A program made the position numbers and the translations under genes. Of a stretch of 48,867 bases of DNA, positions 31,286-43,400 are shown piece after piece. Every line of letters starts with the position of its first letter. Within the stretch, counting starts at the first letter, position 1. The notes beneath the pieces are model-generated. The model worked only from the letters and a program-made list of their open reading frames with translations. It did no database searches and was not told the origin of the DNA. This DNA is from Hydnum rufescens UP504 (taxonomy: Eukaryota; Basidiomycota; Agaricomycetes; Cantharellales; Hydnaceae): contig MU128917.1 of the NCBI GenBank assembly GCA_014904985.1, positions 448,279 to 497,145 on the forward strand, given 5' to 3'.

Positions 31286-31473
31286 TTTTGGGATAAAGAA
31301 CCTCGTGTGTGTCGCGGAGGTACAAACCAGTGGGGGTTTACACGCAGTACCTACGCTATATATAGTAAAAAAAGGGGTGGCCCTAGAATGGGCCGGAACA
31401 GCAAAGAAAAGGGGAGGCCGCAATTTGGCACGTGATATGAATACGCCGTAGCCGATAACCGCCCATTTCAACA
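31286..31473 (-). repeat. 5' LTR
   Basis: Identical by eye to 29927-30114. On the minus strand the interior begins CAAACCAGTGAACC after this LTR. I could not match this to a specific primer tRNA. Confidence 0.85.
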
Positions 31474-31479
31474 ATTTAT

Positions 31480-32700
31480 TCCGGAGCAGTCTGGATGTTG
31501 TCCCGAACTCCGTGAGAAAGCATTCACGAGGCGATTCTTCGCGTCCCTCAACTATTGATGCGCGCGTATGGTGGCCCGTCCTCGGCTAAGTCCGTGGCAC
31601 ACTGGTGGCCCTAGTTTTTCCTTATTGTAAACAACTAAGCGCGTGCCTGAGAGGTTCTAGATGTGCAAGCTGATCTGGGTCTGATGAAATCCCCAGGTAT
31701 AGTGGTGGTCGGGACCACTTATTAAGTAGGTCGTGCGTCTAATGATTGTGGCCTTGAGGTGACAACACACCAGAGGATTGAAAAAGTCTAATAGAAAAAG
31801 GAATGACTAGCCGAGATACCGAGACACTATTCTACGATCTAACTATCAAATTGGAATTTGCGTTATTACCGGGGGAGACTTCCAAGGGTCAACCAGAGCG
31901 AACCTAGCTCACGTTGTGGAATATATGCAGGGTTGCACTTGACAGCTATCGAAGCAACCTCGGTAAATGATCAAGCGAGGATGTAGTCCCCGACCCCCAA
32001 AATACAGCTGACACAGATGGCTGAATTTTCTACCCTCGGGAAAAATTGATCGAGAGAGAGATTCACTTCTCTTCGGGTTGGCGGGCGTAAGGTCGAATCT
32101 TTTTTGGATCCAAAAGAGGCCATCGTTTCAGCCACGGCAAAAATGTGTTGCTTTCGAATTCGGAGATAGTGGGGTGATACGCACCGGCAGACTCCCGACA
32201 ACCGCCGACGATAGGGGGATCTCCATGTTTTGCAGACCCATTCAACACCAATTGTTTGGGGTAAGCTAAAGCCACATAACATTTTTGATTGATAATGCAC
32301 CCCAAAGTGGGGGAGCGTAAGATCCGGTTGCAGCTCAGAAGAGATGATAACTGATTTCTCAAATACAGCGGAGAACCAGGAGGGGAGCGCTCGCAATCTA
32401 CCAGGCATGGTGATAAGGGGATGGAATCCGGGCATCGGGACTTGGGGCACAAAGACTCAGATAATAGATCATTTCTTGCTTCAGATGAAACTCAAAGGAC
32501 TTCTCTGATTCTGGAAGAAACAGCTGCATTAGAGCACACCGCCACCATGCAAAAATAAGTGCGTGATTTGGGACATGTCAAAATGTCGAAATATACTGGA
32601 TATTCCATCTATTAGACCGCCCCACGATTGTTAGGGATAAAATACTCACGAGAAGGTCAGCTTGTATATTGCGCACATTTGTACGATCTATTCAATCAAG
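31480..32700. other. Intergenic, no gene recognised
   Basis: CpG-normal. Two overlapping minus-strand frames (31971-32450, up to 159 codons) have no recognisable domain and unlike-protein composition. Nothing else is supported. Confidence 0.4.
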
Positions 32701-32703
32701 CGG

Positions 32704-33556
32704 GCTATGGTGCCAATCTATCAATCTTCCATGTTGAATCGGCTGAGGCCTCGGTGCTGACGCGAGTATACCGAACGCGATCGTGTAATCTACTAGGCTT
32801 ACCAGCCCAGAATTCGACCTCACTATGCTCACATTATTAGCAATGAACACATGGAGTATTTGGAAAGAAGCCTACTCGGGTATTACTCGCCACCCACCCC
32901 AAAACTCTGGCAGTGGGATGTCTACATCAGCACTGCCTCCTTGTATGCCAAAGCGCTCTTCTAGGACATGATATCGCCTCTGCACATCCCCCTCTTCTAC
33001 TACGGTGCTTTGTTTGCTTGCGTACGCACCAATCCTACTTCCAACGGGTCGAGATTTGAAGTAGGCTTCGCTCTCTAGCTTGGCTACCATCTCTACTCGA
33101 CCGACCACGCGGACTTGCCGGTGGATCTCCTTCCAGTAGAACGTGAGGGCAGCGACAGGGTTTTCCTTGAGTTCACGGGATTTCCGGGATGTATAATTAG
33201 TGTAGATCACAAATCCTCCCTCATCGACACGTTTAAGGAGGACGACGCGTGAAGATGGAATGCCAGATGCGGATGCCGTCGAGAATGTCATTGCTTCGGG
33301 CTCCACTACGGCAGGGATTTTCTTCTGCAGCTTTGAACCATTCTCTGAATTGATCTAAGGGCGATGGGAGCACCAGGTTTGGAGCAAGGGTGGTTGGAGA
33401 GTCATACTGGTGGTGGGTGGTCACAGCGATGATTGGGGGAGCGTGAGATGCCATGCGAGAGGTACGAAAACACCCTCGAGTCGCAGCTGATCTAATATTA
33501 CTGTAACGCGACAAAGATGCTGCTGCACGCAGGAGACTTCGCTTCCACCCGGGCAC
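32704..33556 (-). CDS. PDX3: Pyridoxamine/pyridoxine 5'-phosphate oxidase
   Basis: FMN-dependent enzyme that oxidises PNP or PMP to pyridoxal 5'-phosphate (vitamin B6 salvage). From ATG 33556 an Arg-rich leader ([16 protein letters not shown]) looks mitochondrial; a second ATG at 33454 (MASHAPP) would give a cytosolic form. Then come [41 protein letters not shown] (FMN phosphate contacts), [25 protein letters not shown] and [15 protein letters not shown]. Intron 32823-32875 (GTAGGC to GCATAG) joins WRVIP to [20 protein letters not shown], and the protein ends WKIDRLAP at TAG 32704. One frame slip occurs near 33322 in an A-run (GAAGAAAATCCC), most simply a homopolymer error. Family assignment is firm. 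Confidence 0.92.
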
Positions 33557-34250
33557 ATGATTTCGGCAATTGGCGGCCCGGAGTGGCGTGTAAAATTTGT
33601 TCTTCTCACATCATCTAACAAGGCAAGGCTAATTCACTTCCAGGTGCATGATGCCTTGCCTTCACCGGATCTGGAAAGGATATCGACCGAACTTTCCGAC
33701 CACTGCGATCATGTCGGGAATATACAGCTCGAGTGTTTCTGCCCACAGGGCTCCTCAACACTCTGGAAGGGCAAGCCCCGCTACTTTGATTCGATATTGT
33801 ATTCATCTTCATCCTGGAGACCCGGCAGGGGCTTGAGCTCTGCATAGTCTCGCTCCCGATTTGTCGGGCGATTCTTTACGTGTGTTTTTAATTTGTTGTG
33901 CGTCGGGGTGCAACGGGACATCGTGCGATCGGTGGTCTCCATGCCCCCGTTGCGGGCCTTTTGAGGTGGGAAATCTCCTTCGGAGGCCAGGACAGTCCCT
34001 AATGCCCGCACTCTGTCATAGGAGCTTCTCATCCCAGAATGGCCTGTAGCCCTTATTCCGCTAGGCCACAATGGCCGATAGTCTCTCCCCAGTTAGTGTG
34101 AAGACTTCTATTGGAAAATAGGCATCAGGGGATTAAACGGATGATATCCCTGCTGCTGCTTATTATTTCTTCACCACTTTGGGGTTAAGCTGCGTGGGGT
34201 ATGCCCTCACATGACTTAGGCCTTTTTGGATACATCCCTTCTGTATGTTT
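33557..34250. other. Intergenic between divergent PNP oxidase and FKBP genes
   Basis: Frames up to 96 codons on both strands overlap one another and show no domain. The minus frame 33781-34071 ends in a charged tail (NRERDYAELKPLPG) that could be part of a small gene, but I cannot support one. Confidence 0.35.
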
Positions 34251-34383
34251 TCAGACGTATATAATGCCCAATGTCGCCCTACTACCCCCCTCCCTAGTAC
34301 ACCTTCTCCCTTTTTCTAATTCTCCAGTCTATTCTCCCGGGTTTCTCGTGCCCTCTCCCTCTTCTCACTTATTCAATTAGACC
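34250..34383 (+). promoter_or_regulatory. Core promoter of the FKBP gene
   Basis: CGTATATAATGCCC at about 34255-34268 is TATA-like, about 115 bp before the ATG. A long pyrimidine-rich tract (CCTTCTCCCTTTTTC, CCCTCTCCCTCTTCTC) runs up to TTAGACCATGG, as is usual upstream of well-expressed fungal genes. Confidence 0.55.
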
Positions 34384-34998
34384 ATGGGCGTCTCGGTCCA
34401 AACGATCATTCCAGGCGATAACAAGGTGCCCCATTTCTTTCTAGTTCGCCAACTATCTCAACTTACCCCCAGAGAATGCCCAGAACTATCCCAAAATCGG
34501 AGGTATGAGCTATCGAAGGGACTCTGCAGGCCGTTAGTGATATGCCAATCCTAGATCGGGTGACTATAGAATATACTGGCATGCTTGAAAATGGCTTTAT
34601 AGTATGTTCCATGTCCTTCACCGAGGCTTTGACCGACATTCAAATCCTCTCTGTTAGTTCGACAGTTCCCGGGGCCACACGCGGGGTCCCTTCGTCGTGC
34701 AAGTAGGCGTTGGCTCTGTGATTCGCGCGTGGGACGAAGGTAGGTAGTTGTCGTCCCCCAACTTGGCCACTTCCTCTCAACACTGCTTCTAGGAATTCTT
34801 GACTTGTCGCTCGGTGAAAAGGCCATTATCACCGCTACTCCGGACTACGTAAGTATACGTATCCGCACCTTTGTTTCCTTCCACTTGTCAGTGCTAACGA
34901 CTAGTGCTGTTTAGGGCTACGGCGCACGGGGTTTTCCTCCAGTCATACCAGGAAACGCCAGTCTGAAGTTTGAGATACACTTGATCAAGATTAACTGA
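34384..34998 (+). CDS. FPR1: FKBP12-type peptidyl-prolyl cis-trans isomerase
   Basis: Small cytosolic prolyl isomerase, the receptor of FK506 and rapamycin in fungi. Six exons, all with clean GT..AG borders: 34384-34425, 34475-34502, 34555-34601, 34658-34739, 34793-34848 and 34915-34998. They join in frame to MGVSVQTIIPGDNK, NAQNYPKIGD, RVTIEYTGMLENGFI, FDSSRGHTRGPFVVQVGVG then SVIRAWDEG, ILDLSLGEKAIITATPDY, and GYGARGFPPVIPGNASLKFE then IHLIKIN. The total is about 113 residues, the normal FKBP12 length. The drug-pocket residues Y, F, D, W and the PDY..GFPPVIP loop are present. The single Trp at the pocket floor (IRAWDEG) is conserved. No frame breaks, so this stretch of the assembly is accurate. 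Confidence 0.95.
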
Positions 34999-34999
34999 C

Positions 35000-37900
35000 C
35001 CAGCTCGGAGTCGGCATTTGTTCACTTGACTTTCTCCTCCCCGGTCCAATGTTCGCCGCTGTTACTTCAATTCCTGAGCATTGTTTTCTCGCTCTCTCTC
35101 TGCCTCGCATTCTCGACATACCACCGCACGCTCGCCCACTGTTTCATGTATTAGGGTCCCTCTTAATTGCATTTTTGGACCATTGATGTAGAAGTGTTCC
35201 CAGCACACGTCGAGAATAGTCCCGGCGTGCCCATTCCTAATCCATTGGAGAGGGCGATTAGTAGAATATAGTCACGTGAACAATAGTGAGGAAAAGTGGA
35301 CTGAACTAGATCTATGGTAAGTTCTTCCCAGTTAAACCTCCGGAAATAGGTAGCAATGTACACATAAAAAGAGGCTTGATACTGTAGTCGGAACAAAGAC
35401 GGGACCATTAAACACCGACATGAAAGACAAGGTCCAGTGCTAAGATTAATTCATTGCAACAACCGAAATAACTCTTGCTCGGGGGGCCTGGCCCATTGAG
35501 AGGGATATTATACTCAAGGCAGATTGAGGATGTCACCAGTTTGTTTGGAATGCTTCTTAGGGTCAGTTTAGCGAATGATTCACTTCGAACAGAAGACATC
35601 ATCTTTTCTCTAACTTGGAAGCACTTAAGAGTAATCGATTTATTTAAACAGGGGGTGGAACCAACAACGGTAATCATATAGGGCCAGAAGAGAAACAGAA
35701 TCAGTTGAAGGCGACAGTTCTAGAGTTCGCGAGAGGAACATTGGGGAGAAAACAACCGCGAAAAAAACCGGGGGGTTACTTCGTTCTGCCGAACTGACCC
35801 TACCATGACCGGCAATGCTAAGGCACACCCTCTTGTGTAATTTTATAACGTGGGCGTGGGACTGTGAGCGCGAGCACTGCGACCAAAATTGTACCGCAGG
35901 GCAATAACCGCCGCCTGGCGGGTGAGATGGTGAATCCTCGGAAACAGTGTCATGAAGGCAGAAGGGACAGGGGCGTGCGCGGATTCAATTGGATAATGGG
36001 TAGAGATGGAATCTCCACCGTGATGGTCCAAAACCATACGAGACACGATGGGGTATTACAGGAATGACTCGATTTCCAAGGGATTTCTGAAGCACCAGTA
36101 CAATTCCAGTGATGGACATGACGGGAGGATCGGACTCCCCGATCTCTTAGAACCAGGTATACGGCAATATTCACTTTCGAAGGCTCGACTCCTCGGGTCA
36201 GTGTATCATTCGCTTAAGGGATGGCAAGAAGGCGCAACAAATTCGAGCATCGCTTCGGCGACTTCCGAGGCTCAGAAGTCCGCAGGGCCGACTAGAACAC
36301 TCTGTACTAATCGGCCTCAGTTCCGGCCCCCTTCCGAGGCTTCTGAGGTACCCTAGTCGGTAGATAGGTTTAGAGGCTTCTGCTCATGTATATTTTCATC
36401 GCGAGTCCTAGAATTAAAGTGGGCTAGAATCTAGGGTCTTGGATCTACCCCTGAAATGCCACTTGTTGGTGTCAACTTGGTGATGGTCAAGTGGCGAACT
36501 GGACACCTATTCCACAATTTTCAACGGCAATGAATCTGAATCATTGAGGGGACAATTTTTTTAATTTGGCCTAGCCTCCCGGTGCATGCGGTTACAGAGG
36601 TACAGAGTACAAATATAAAAACGGTATGACGCGTCCGACACTAGGGTGGCGGCCACTCGCAAACCGGAGCTACGGCGCCTATTCACGTACAACCCAAGGC
36701 ATAGCATTCCTGGAGACCACTGCTTGTTAAAAATTCGGAGCGAAACTTACGGACTTCCATCGTTTGAACACTCCTGCGGTAAAAAAAAACAATCCAATAG
36801 TCAGTGGGAAAACAAGGACTCCAAATTCTAATAGACCACCATGCGACTGACTCTCACTCGGAAGGTCCGTAACTGCTGAGGCAGCTCCCTATGAATGGAA
36901 TCGCTATAGTCCGGGAGCAGAAAAGTAATTGTGAAAGGGAATTCCATTTTCACTTTCTCATTAATGCTCTAGGCTTCCCCACCAATAGTGGTAGATCTGA
37001 ATCTTCTTTCTCCGAGCTCTATGGGAACTAGTTCCCATTCGATCTGTCGAGCTGCCGACCCGGAAGTCCAAGCCAAAGGGGACTTTTGAGTTGTGACAGA
37101 CATGTTTGGTGGTGGCATTAGTAATGGGCGATAGCATTTGACTTGACCTGCTCCTGGACACTGCCCTTATGCCCTGGGTACTCCCAGGTTGACCATTACA
37201 GGAGATATCCGGTCCAATCCGCGGGAATCTACCAAGGTAAGTAAAGAGCTCATCACAGTTATGATGTCGATTAGATATCCCAATGATCAAATCGGAATTT
37301 CGGGACTGACATATAGTGTACCATAGTTCAACTGGAGCTTCATCTACGCATGATGGTCACCCAGGTTCTTTGGTAAATTCCATGGGCTCGTGAAGTCAGT
37401 GCCACAGTGGTGCACGTGGGAAGGACAGAAGGCGCGGAAGGTGGAGCAGCCTTGGTCACACCAACCGTGGGTCAGATAATCTTTATGGTGACATCGACGC
37501 TTAGGTATTTCTCAGCCTTTGTCATTTAGCTCTAAAGGATAGGGCGATGCTTACAGACTAGGAGGATTTCGGCGGTCGCTGCCAAGATCTGTCACCAGAT
37601 GCGTCAACAGGGCTCGAAACTCCTTCGACTTTCAGATACTGTGCCCAATAACTCAATTATTGGGAATGGTTGTCGCAACGACTGATGCAAGACATGCCTG
37701 ATGGTATCAATCACTAAAACTCCAGACGTTGACGATGACATCATGGATGACCCCAATGCATTCATCAAAGGTGGATGCCAGCGAAGGTTCCGAAGAACAT
37801 ATAGCCCCAATACAGTACTCATTTGGAAACGAAGAGGCGAGCATGAGGTTGGAACCTCTCGGGTTTCCAAAACGGGCGCAGTGTGTCGTCCGACACTGGA

Positions 37901-39000
37901 AGATATCATATCAAAATGCGAATGATACGCAAGAAATAGTGAACGCACTCAATCAATTTTGACGCCTTTGAGCAACTGTAAAGAGCCAGCCTACAAGATT
38001 GGATTGCTCTGATTCTCTGAATCGGCGTCACCCTCGGCCGCCGCTGTCTGGGTCTTCGGACCGGCGGCTGTGTGGGACCACCGACGATGGGGTTCATGGT
38101 GAAGCTGATCAGTTTCTTTATCGTGGCTTCGTACCCGATCGTCACCGGAAATCAGACTATATCAGCGCAACAATAAACGTCCAACCATTATTACACACCA
38201 GAAACCTCCGCCCAGTATGTCTATTGCCTGCTATAGTGTTGAAGGGCTTCCTGCGGCTAACTTTGACGGCCTCAGTGGCGGTCTCTTTACCTCGATGCTC
38301 CCATTTGACTATGTTCTTAGCAAGGGTCCGTGGCATACATCGAATCCTCTAGGAGAGTCGGTGGCGGCACTGGTGGGTCTGAGCCCCGCAGACCCCTGAA
38401 ATGCGTTAGTGGGATGGATTGGTGCTGATGGTTGAACTGTCGCAGTCTTGGTCGAGGTCCCACCTGGATGGGGTATAAGAGCTAGCTGAGGTATCCAGAG
38501 GAGAGCGGCGTTCCCAACAGAGGAACCTGAAAAGCGGCATTATTGATAAGAAATGGAACACAGTGACACTTTGATAGTTGCTGCATGATCATGCAGTCGT
38601 AGTTGTCAGAATGGAAGCTTGAATGTCCTAGCGCGAATTAGTCACGTGCAGGTCTGCCACATTCCCATAGCCTCTGTCTGGTAGGCTGATTGGTGGGTGC
38701 TTGGCCAAAGTTCGTCCTCGTCACTCAGGAAAAATCGGGTTGTTATCCGAGGTGCTCAGAAATAATCGTGACTCTACATTGCAGCAATCACTTGAATGTG
38801 CAAACGAACAGCCCAAAATGGATGGCCCTACACGAACCTTGACCCCTAGACCAAAATTTACTACCAGATCAGGCTGTGGCACCCGGCCACATCCCCGGAA
38901 GGGCCCTATCTCAAGGAAGCGCCCATGGTTCTCGAACGGAAGCTAATCAAGTTGACGTAACAGGAATGCTCTTGCCGCCTGGCTTTTGACGTTTTGTAAT
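35000..39000. other. 4-kb CpG-normal stretch without a recognised gene
   Basis: Longest frames are minus 36961-37290 (109 codons), minus 37604-37948 (114), plus 36048-36356 (102) and plus 37999-38352 (117). None shows a known motif, and several are antisense pairs over the same DNA. Near 36255-36360 there is a short interrupted inverted repeat (CTTCCGAGGCT..AGAAG; CCGACTAG and CTAGTCGG). I see no tRNA or rRNA. Confidence 0.4.
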
Positions 39001-39002
39001 AT

Positions 39003-39062
39003 GTACGAATGTATTTAACATTTTCCACACGCCCTCTTTTCTGCCTCCCCAGTCCTTCAACC
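39003..39062 (+). promoter_or_regulatory. Core promoter of the GTPase gene
   Basis: GTATTTAACATTTTCC (about 39010-39025) then a pyrimidine-rich leader (CGCCCTCTTTTCTGCCTCCC) directly before CAACCATG. This is typical fungal spacing but not diagnostic. Confidence 0.4.
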
Positions 39063-40178
39063 ATGTGGAACTCCATCCGCAAGCTTTTTAAACTCACTAA
39101 CAAAGACGGTGATACAAACAGGCGCTTCAGGGTCCTCATACTTGGTCCGGCGAATGCAGGAAAGACCACTCTGCTTGAACGCCTGACTGACAGCTCTGCT
39201 GGCGCGGCCATGGTGACCCGGAACGGAAAACGTGTCATTACTACAAATGTTTGAACTCAGTAGAGATGCTGGTCTAATTTTCTTTATCTTTTCAGATCAA
39301 GGAGGTCCCTAGGGGATACGATCAAGTAAGAGCGATCATCCAAGGGGCACTGTGGTTATTTGATGTTCTCATACCATCTAGCGAGGGATCCATAGCATCG
39401 ATGATGAAATCACTTATGCATCAAATGCTGAGCTCGTTTTCCATGACTCTGGTGGTTTCGAGGCGGGAGGGGTCCAGGAGGTCGAGACTGTCTGGAAATT
39501 TATTCGAGAGCGCTCGTTAGCTCCACCTTCACAGCAACTGCATGTGATTTGGTGCGTTCACATGGTTCATGCATCCTCACACTTTGACTCATCCAATACT
39601 ACAGGCTCTGCATTCCAACAGATAATGACAGGCCTTTTGGATTCCTGCAGTCAAGATTTTTCTCTGAACCTACAGCATCAGGTATGTCCCATGAGTCATA
39701 GCATTTGACCCTATGTGTTACCCACTGACCTGTGCATCCCTCAGTACCTGTTATCGGGATTTTCACCAAACTGGATGGAAGAAAAACAAAAGTCATGGCT
39801 GAGGTCCTCGGCCCAGCTCCCAGTCCATCCGATTTCCTTGATTGTGCCCGGGAGGTGGAGCAGAAAGTGGCTGAATTTGTTGAGGGACTCGAGACACAAT
39901 TTTGCAAGCAGCAGTACCCACCTGTTGGTTTCATCAGGGTTGGAAGTAAGTAGATTCTATCTCAGTGGAGCTTTTGCTTAAATCTATGGCTTAAAGACAT
40001 GCATGAAGATACTGAGCAGAGCATAGCATCATGTGACCAACTTCTTCAAACCACTATAGATGCTGTTCCACATGGGACCCAGAGATTGTTACTCAGCCTT
40101 ACAATTTGGAAAAGAAACCGCCGGATTCATACCATATATGTTTTAGAACGGTGGATGTCCAATGTCCAAATGGATTGA
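39063..40178 (+). CDS. G-domain GTPase of the expanded basidiomycete family
   Basis: Exons 39063-39248, 39296-39325, 39382-39551, 39605-39681, 39745-39945 and 39997-40178 join in frame with GT..AG introns. G1 is RVLILGPANAGKTTL, G3 is VFHDSGGFEAGG and G4 is GIFTKLDGRKTKV; between them are RGIHSIDDEITYA and FIRERSLAPPSQQLHVIW. A helical C-terminal part follows (SIASCDQLLQTTIDAVPHGT). It probably hydrolyses GTP; the biological role of this family is unknown to me. The TGA at 40176-40178 may not be the true end: a donor at GAACG|GTGGAT (about 40150) and an acceptor at CATAG (about 40207) would skip it and continue in frame (VLKGGAKGAGSSCINGIMP) towards the micro-exon array. Confidence 0.8.
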
Positions 40179-40207
40179 TAGTGACTAATGATCATGCTAT
40201 CTCATAG

Positions 40208-40483
40208 TGTCCTTAAAGGTGGAGCTAAAGGTGCTGGCTCAAGCTGCATCAATGGGATAATGCCACAACTTGACTATGTTCAGGGAACATTATGGCCAGA
40301 ACCCCAGGACCTGGGAAAGATGAGGCATTGGAGTTACGTGGAGATAAGGGGTTCTGGATTCTCATGGTGGGTGGCTTTGTCACTTGTGAGCAACATTAAG
40401 GTACTGATTGTATCATATGCTGTAACTGTGGCAACTGGTTGTGACACTATTGGTTCATTGGATGGGATTGACAATATAGGAGG
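40208..40483 (+). CDS. Possible additional coding exon linking the GTPase to the intron array
   Basis: After the CATAG acceptor the frame VLKGGAKGAGSSCINGIMP continues open through QLDYVQGTLWPEPQDL and WSYVEIRGSGFSWW to beyond 40380. If the upstream donor at about 40150 is used, it is in phase with the GTPase. The stretch is CpG-poor but protein-like. It then meets GT-rich sequence (GTGAGCAACATT at about 40386) that could be the first donor of the array. Only transcript data can settle this. Confidence 0.35.
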
Positions 40484-43400
40484 TATGGCTGGTGTTAACA
40501 TTTGGTGTATAATTACTGGCTTACATGTCTTTGTGTGACAATATAGTTGGTCAGTCTAAATGTCTGATTATTTGATCCCTGGGAGTTGAATGATATGCCT
40601 TTTGGTGTCATTGGGAATGTAGTATGTGAGTCCAGATCTTGCACCATTCAATGTATGGTTGTTCCTTGATACAGCTTATGTTGGAATCTGCAATGCAGGG
40701 GGTGAGTTTGCATCTCTCAGAATTCAATGTGAGGCTACTAGGTACACATACTTAGTGACATTGATAACATAGCGTGTGAGTACATGTATCCCACCTTTGG
40801 ATCCACATTGTTGCCAGCTGATATATCCCTTGGTGATGTTGACAATGTAGGAGGTAAGACCACACTGCTTGCAGTTTGATATATGGTCAGTACCTGATGG
40901 AATTTTTGGTGGCATGGACACCAAGAATGTGGGTTGGCCTTTTCCACCATTCAATGTGTGATGACTGACTCATACATGTTTTGGTGGGATCAATAACACA
41001 GGATGTATGTCCAGATGTCTTGGAACTTGATTCATGATTTCTGACTAACAAATCTTTGTGGTCATTCATAATATAGTATGTGAGTGTGAATTCAATATGA
41101 GATCCAAGGCTGATACATTGTGGAATGGGATTGATAAAATAGAAGGTAAGTTCATGGTTCCCATGATTGATGGGTGGTTACTGGCCAGTGCATCATTCAG
41201 TGACATGGACACTATAGTATGTAAGTCAGAATTCCCTCTGAGTTGGAAGTATGAGTGACTGACACATTGCTATTTTATTGACAATCAAGGATGTAAGCTC
41301 CCTTTTGATTGTGGGGGCAGTCCCTGGCTGACCTAGCTTGGTGGCATTTACCATCTAGCTGGTAGGTAGCTTCTCTCCCAATTTGATGCAGGGTCACTGG
41401 CTGATATATCAGCTGGTGGTATTCACAATGTAGGGTGTGAGTCTCCATCCCTCACTATCATTAGTGTCTAGTTGATAGATCTTTTGATGCCATGGCTAAC
41501 ATAGGATGTAAGTCCAGATACCTCCCAGTTTCATGTATTGGTGCCAGCTGATACATTGTTGGGTGGGATCAATAACATAGGAAGTAAGGATATGTCTCAT
41601 ATATCTCCCACAATCCATGGGTGGTTGCTTGGCTGACCCATCCTTTGGTGGCCTTGACAACATAGAATCATGTGAGTCTGAATGTCTTAGTATTCAACCT
41701 ATGGTTGTTGACTAATACATCTTTTGGTGGAATTGATGATGCAGGCTGTGTGTTATGGTTCTCTTCCAATTCAATGGATGACTGCAGACTGAGATTTATT
41801 TCTTCAACATGGACAACTTAGGAAGTAAGTCAGGATCTCTCCCACTTTGATGCATGGCCACTCTCTGATACATTATTTGATCCTACTGACAATGTAGCAT
41901 GTGAGCATGGGTCTCTTCCAATTTGATGTGGGGACACTGGCTGACATATATTTTTGGTGTCATTGACAATGCAGCATGTAAGTTCTGATTTCTGCTGCCT
42001 TGATGCACAATCACTGGCTGATGCATCACTGGGTGACATCAATGAGCTAGTTTGTAAGGCTGACTCCCTTTGGATTTGGTGTATCTTCCTGCTGATCCCA
42101 TCCACTGATGGTCTTGACAATATAGCTGGTGGGCCCCATGATCTCAATTTGATGCAAGGTTCCTGATTCATCATCTGGTGGCATGGACAATGCAGGAAGT
42201 GAGTTGCATCCCACATGATTTAATGCATGGCTGCTGTCTTATACTTTTCCTGGTGGGGTTGAAAATGTAGAATGTATGTTGAAATCTCTGGTGATTCAGT
42301 GTGAGGTCACTGGCTGACTGATGCATTGTTTGGTGGCATGGGGAATGTAAGGTGGTGAGTTTACATCTCCCACAATTTATTGGGTGGTCCCTGGTTGATT
42401 TATCTTTGGGTGGCATTGATACCATAGTATGTGGGTGTAGATCTCATACTGTTTGATACATGATCTCCTGCTGATTCATCTTTTGGTGGCATTTGCAATC
42501 CAGGGGGTAGGTCTATATTTCTTAGGATTTGGTACATGACTACTGGCTGATTTATCTCTTTGTCTGATGATAATGTAGAGGGTATGTCAGACTCTCTTAG
42601 AATTCAATGCAAGGTGCTGGCTGATGGATTTTCTGTGACCTGAATACCATAGGATGTGAGTCCATGTTTCCTGCCATCTGAAGTATGTTTGCCAGTTAAT
42701 GCATCTTTTGGTGTCATTGGGAATGTAGGAAGTAAGTCCAGGTGTCTTGGAATTTGATGCACTGTCCCTCACTGATTTGTCTTTTGATGGCATCAACAAT
42801 GTAGGGTGTAAGTCTGGGTGTCTTAGAATTTGATCCATTATCCCTCAATGATTTGTCTTTGGTGGCATTTGAAACATAGCATGTTAGTTTGGATGTCTTA
42901 TAATTTGATGCATTGTCCCTTGCTGATTGATCCTTTGGTGGCATCAACAACACAGCATGTAATTCCAGATTTCTTAGAATATGATGCATCATCCCTTGCT
43001 GATTCATCTTTTAATGGGATTGACAATATAGGGTGTAAGTCCAGGTGTCTTGGAATTCAATACCTGCTGATTCATAGGCTGGTGGATCCACAACATAGGG
43101 TGTAAGTCTGGATGTCTCAGAATCCAATGCATTGTCCCTTGCTAATTTGAATTTTGGTGCTGTCCACAACATAGGGTGTAAGTCCAGATGTCTTAGGATT
43201 GAATGCATTATCACTTGCTGATTTGTCTTTGTGGGAAACATAGCTTGTAAGTCTGAATATTTTAGAAGTTGATGCATTGTCCCCTACTGATTCATCTTTT
43301 GGTGGCATTGATGACATAGCTTGTAAGCCTGCATGCCTTAGGATTTAATGTGTTGTCCCTTCTTAATGCATCTTTTTCTGGCATAAACAACATAGGGTGT

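Larger units (their letters stand above)
29927..31473 (-). mobile_element. Short non-autonomous LTR retrotransposon (Copia-like ends), 1547 bp
   Basis: Two 188-bp direct repeats (29927-30114 and 31286-31473), identical by eye, bound a 1.17-kb interior. The 5-bp duplication ATTTA lies outside both (29922-29926, 31474-31478). On the minus strand the interior ends with a purine tract, CAAGGGGAG, directly before LTR start TGTTGAAATGGG, the usual Copia arrangement. The element therefore points leftwards, with its 3' LTR at the left. The interior lacks gag and pol; it holds a degenerate ~70-bp repeat array. Identical LTRs imply recent insertion, with enzymes supplied in trans (TRIM-like). Confidence 0.88.

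Noticed and set aside
31971..32452. Two overlapping 129-159 codon minus-strand ORFs
   Set aside because: Neither has a recognisable domain, and both frames are open over the same DNA.
37604..37948. 114-codon minus-strand ORF
   Set aside because: Antisense to equally long plus-strand frames at 37701-37962, with no motif or intron context to favour any of them.
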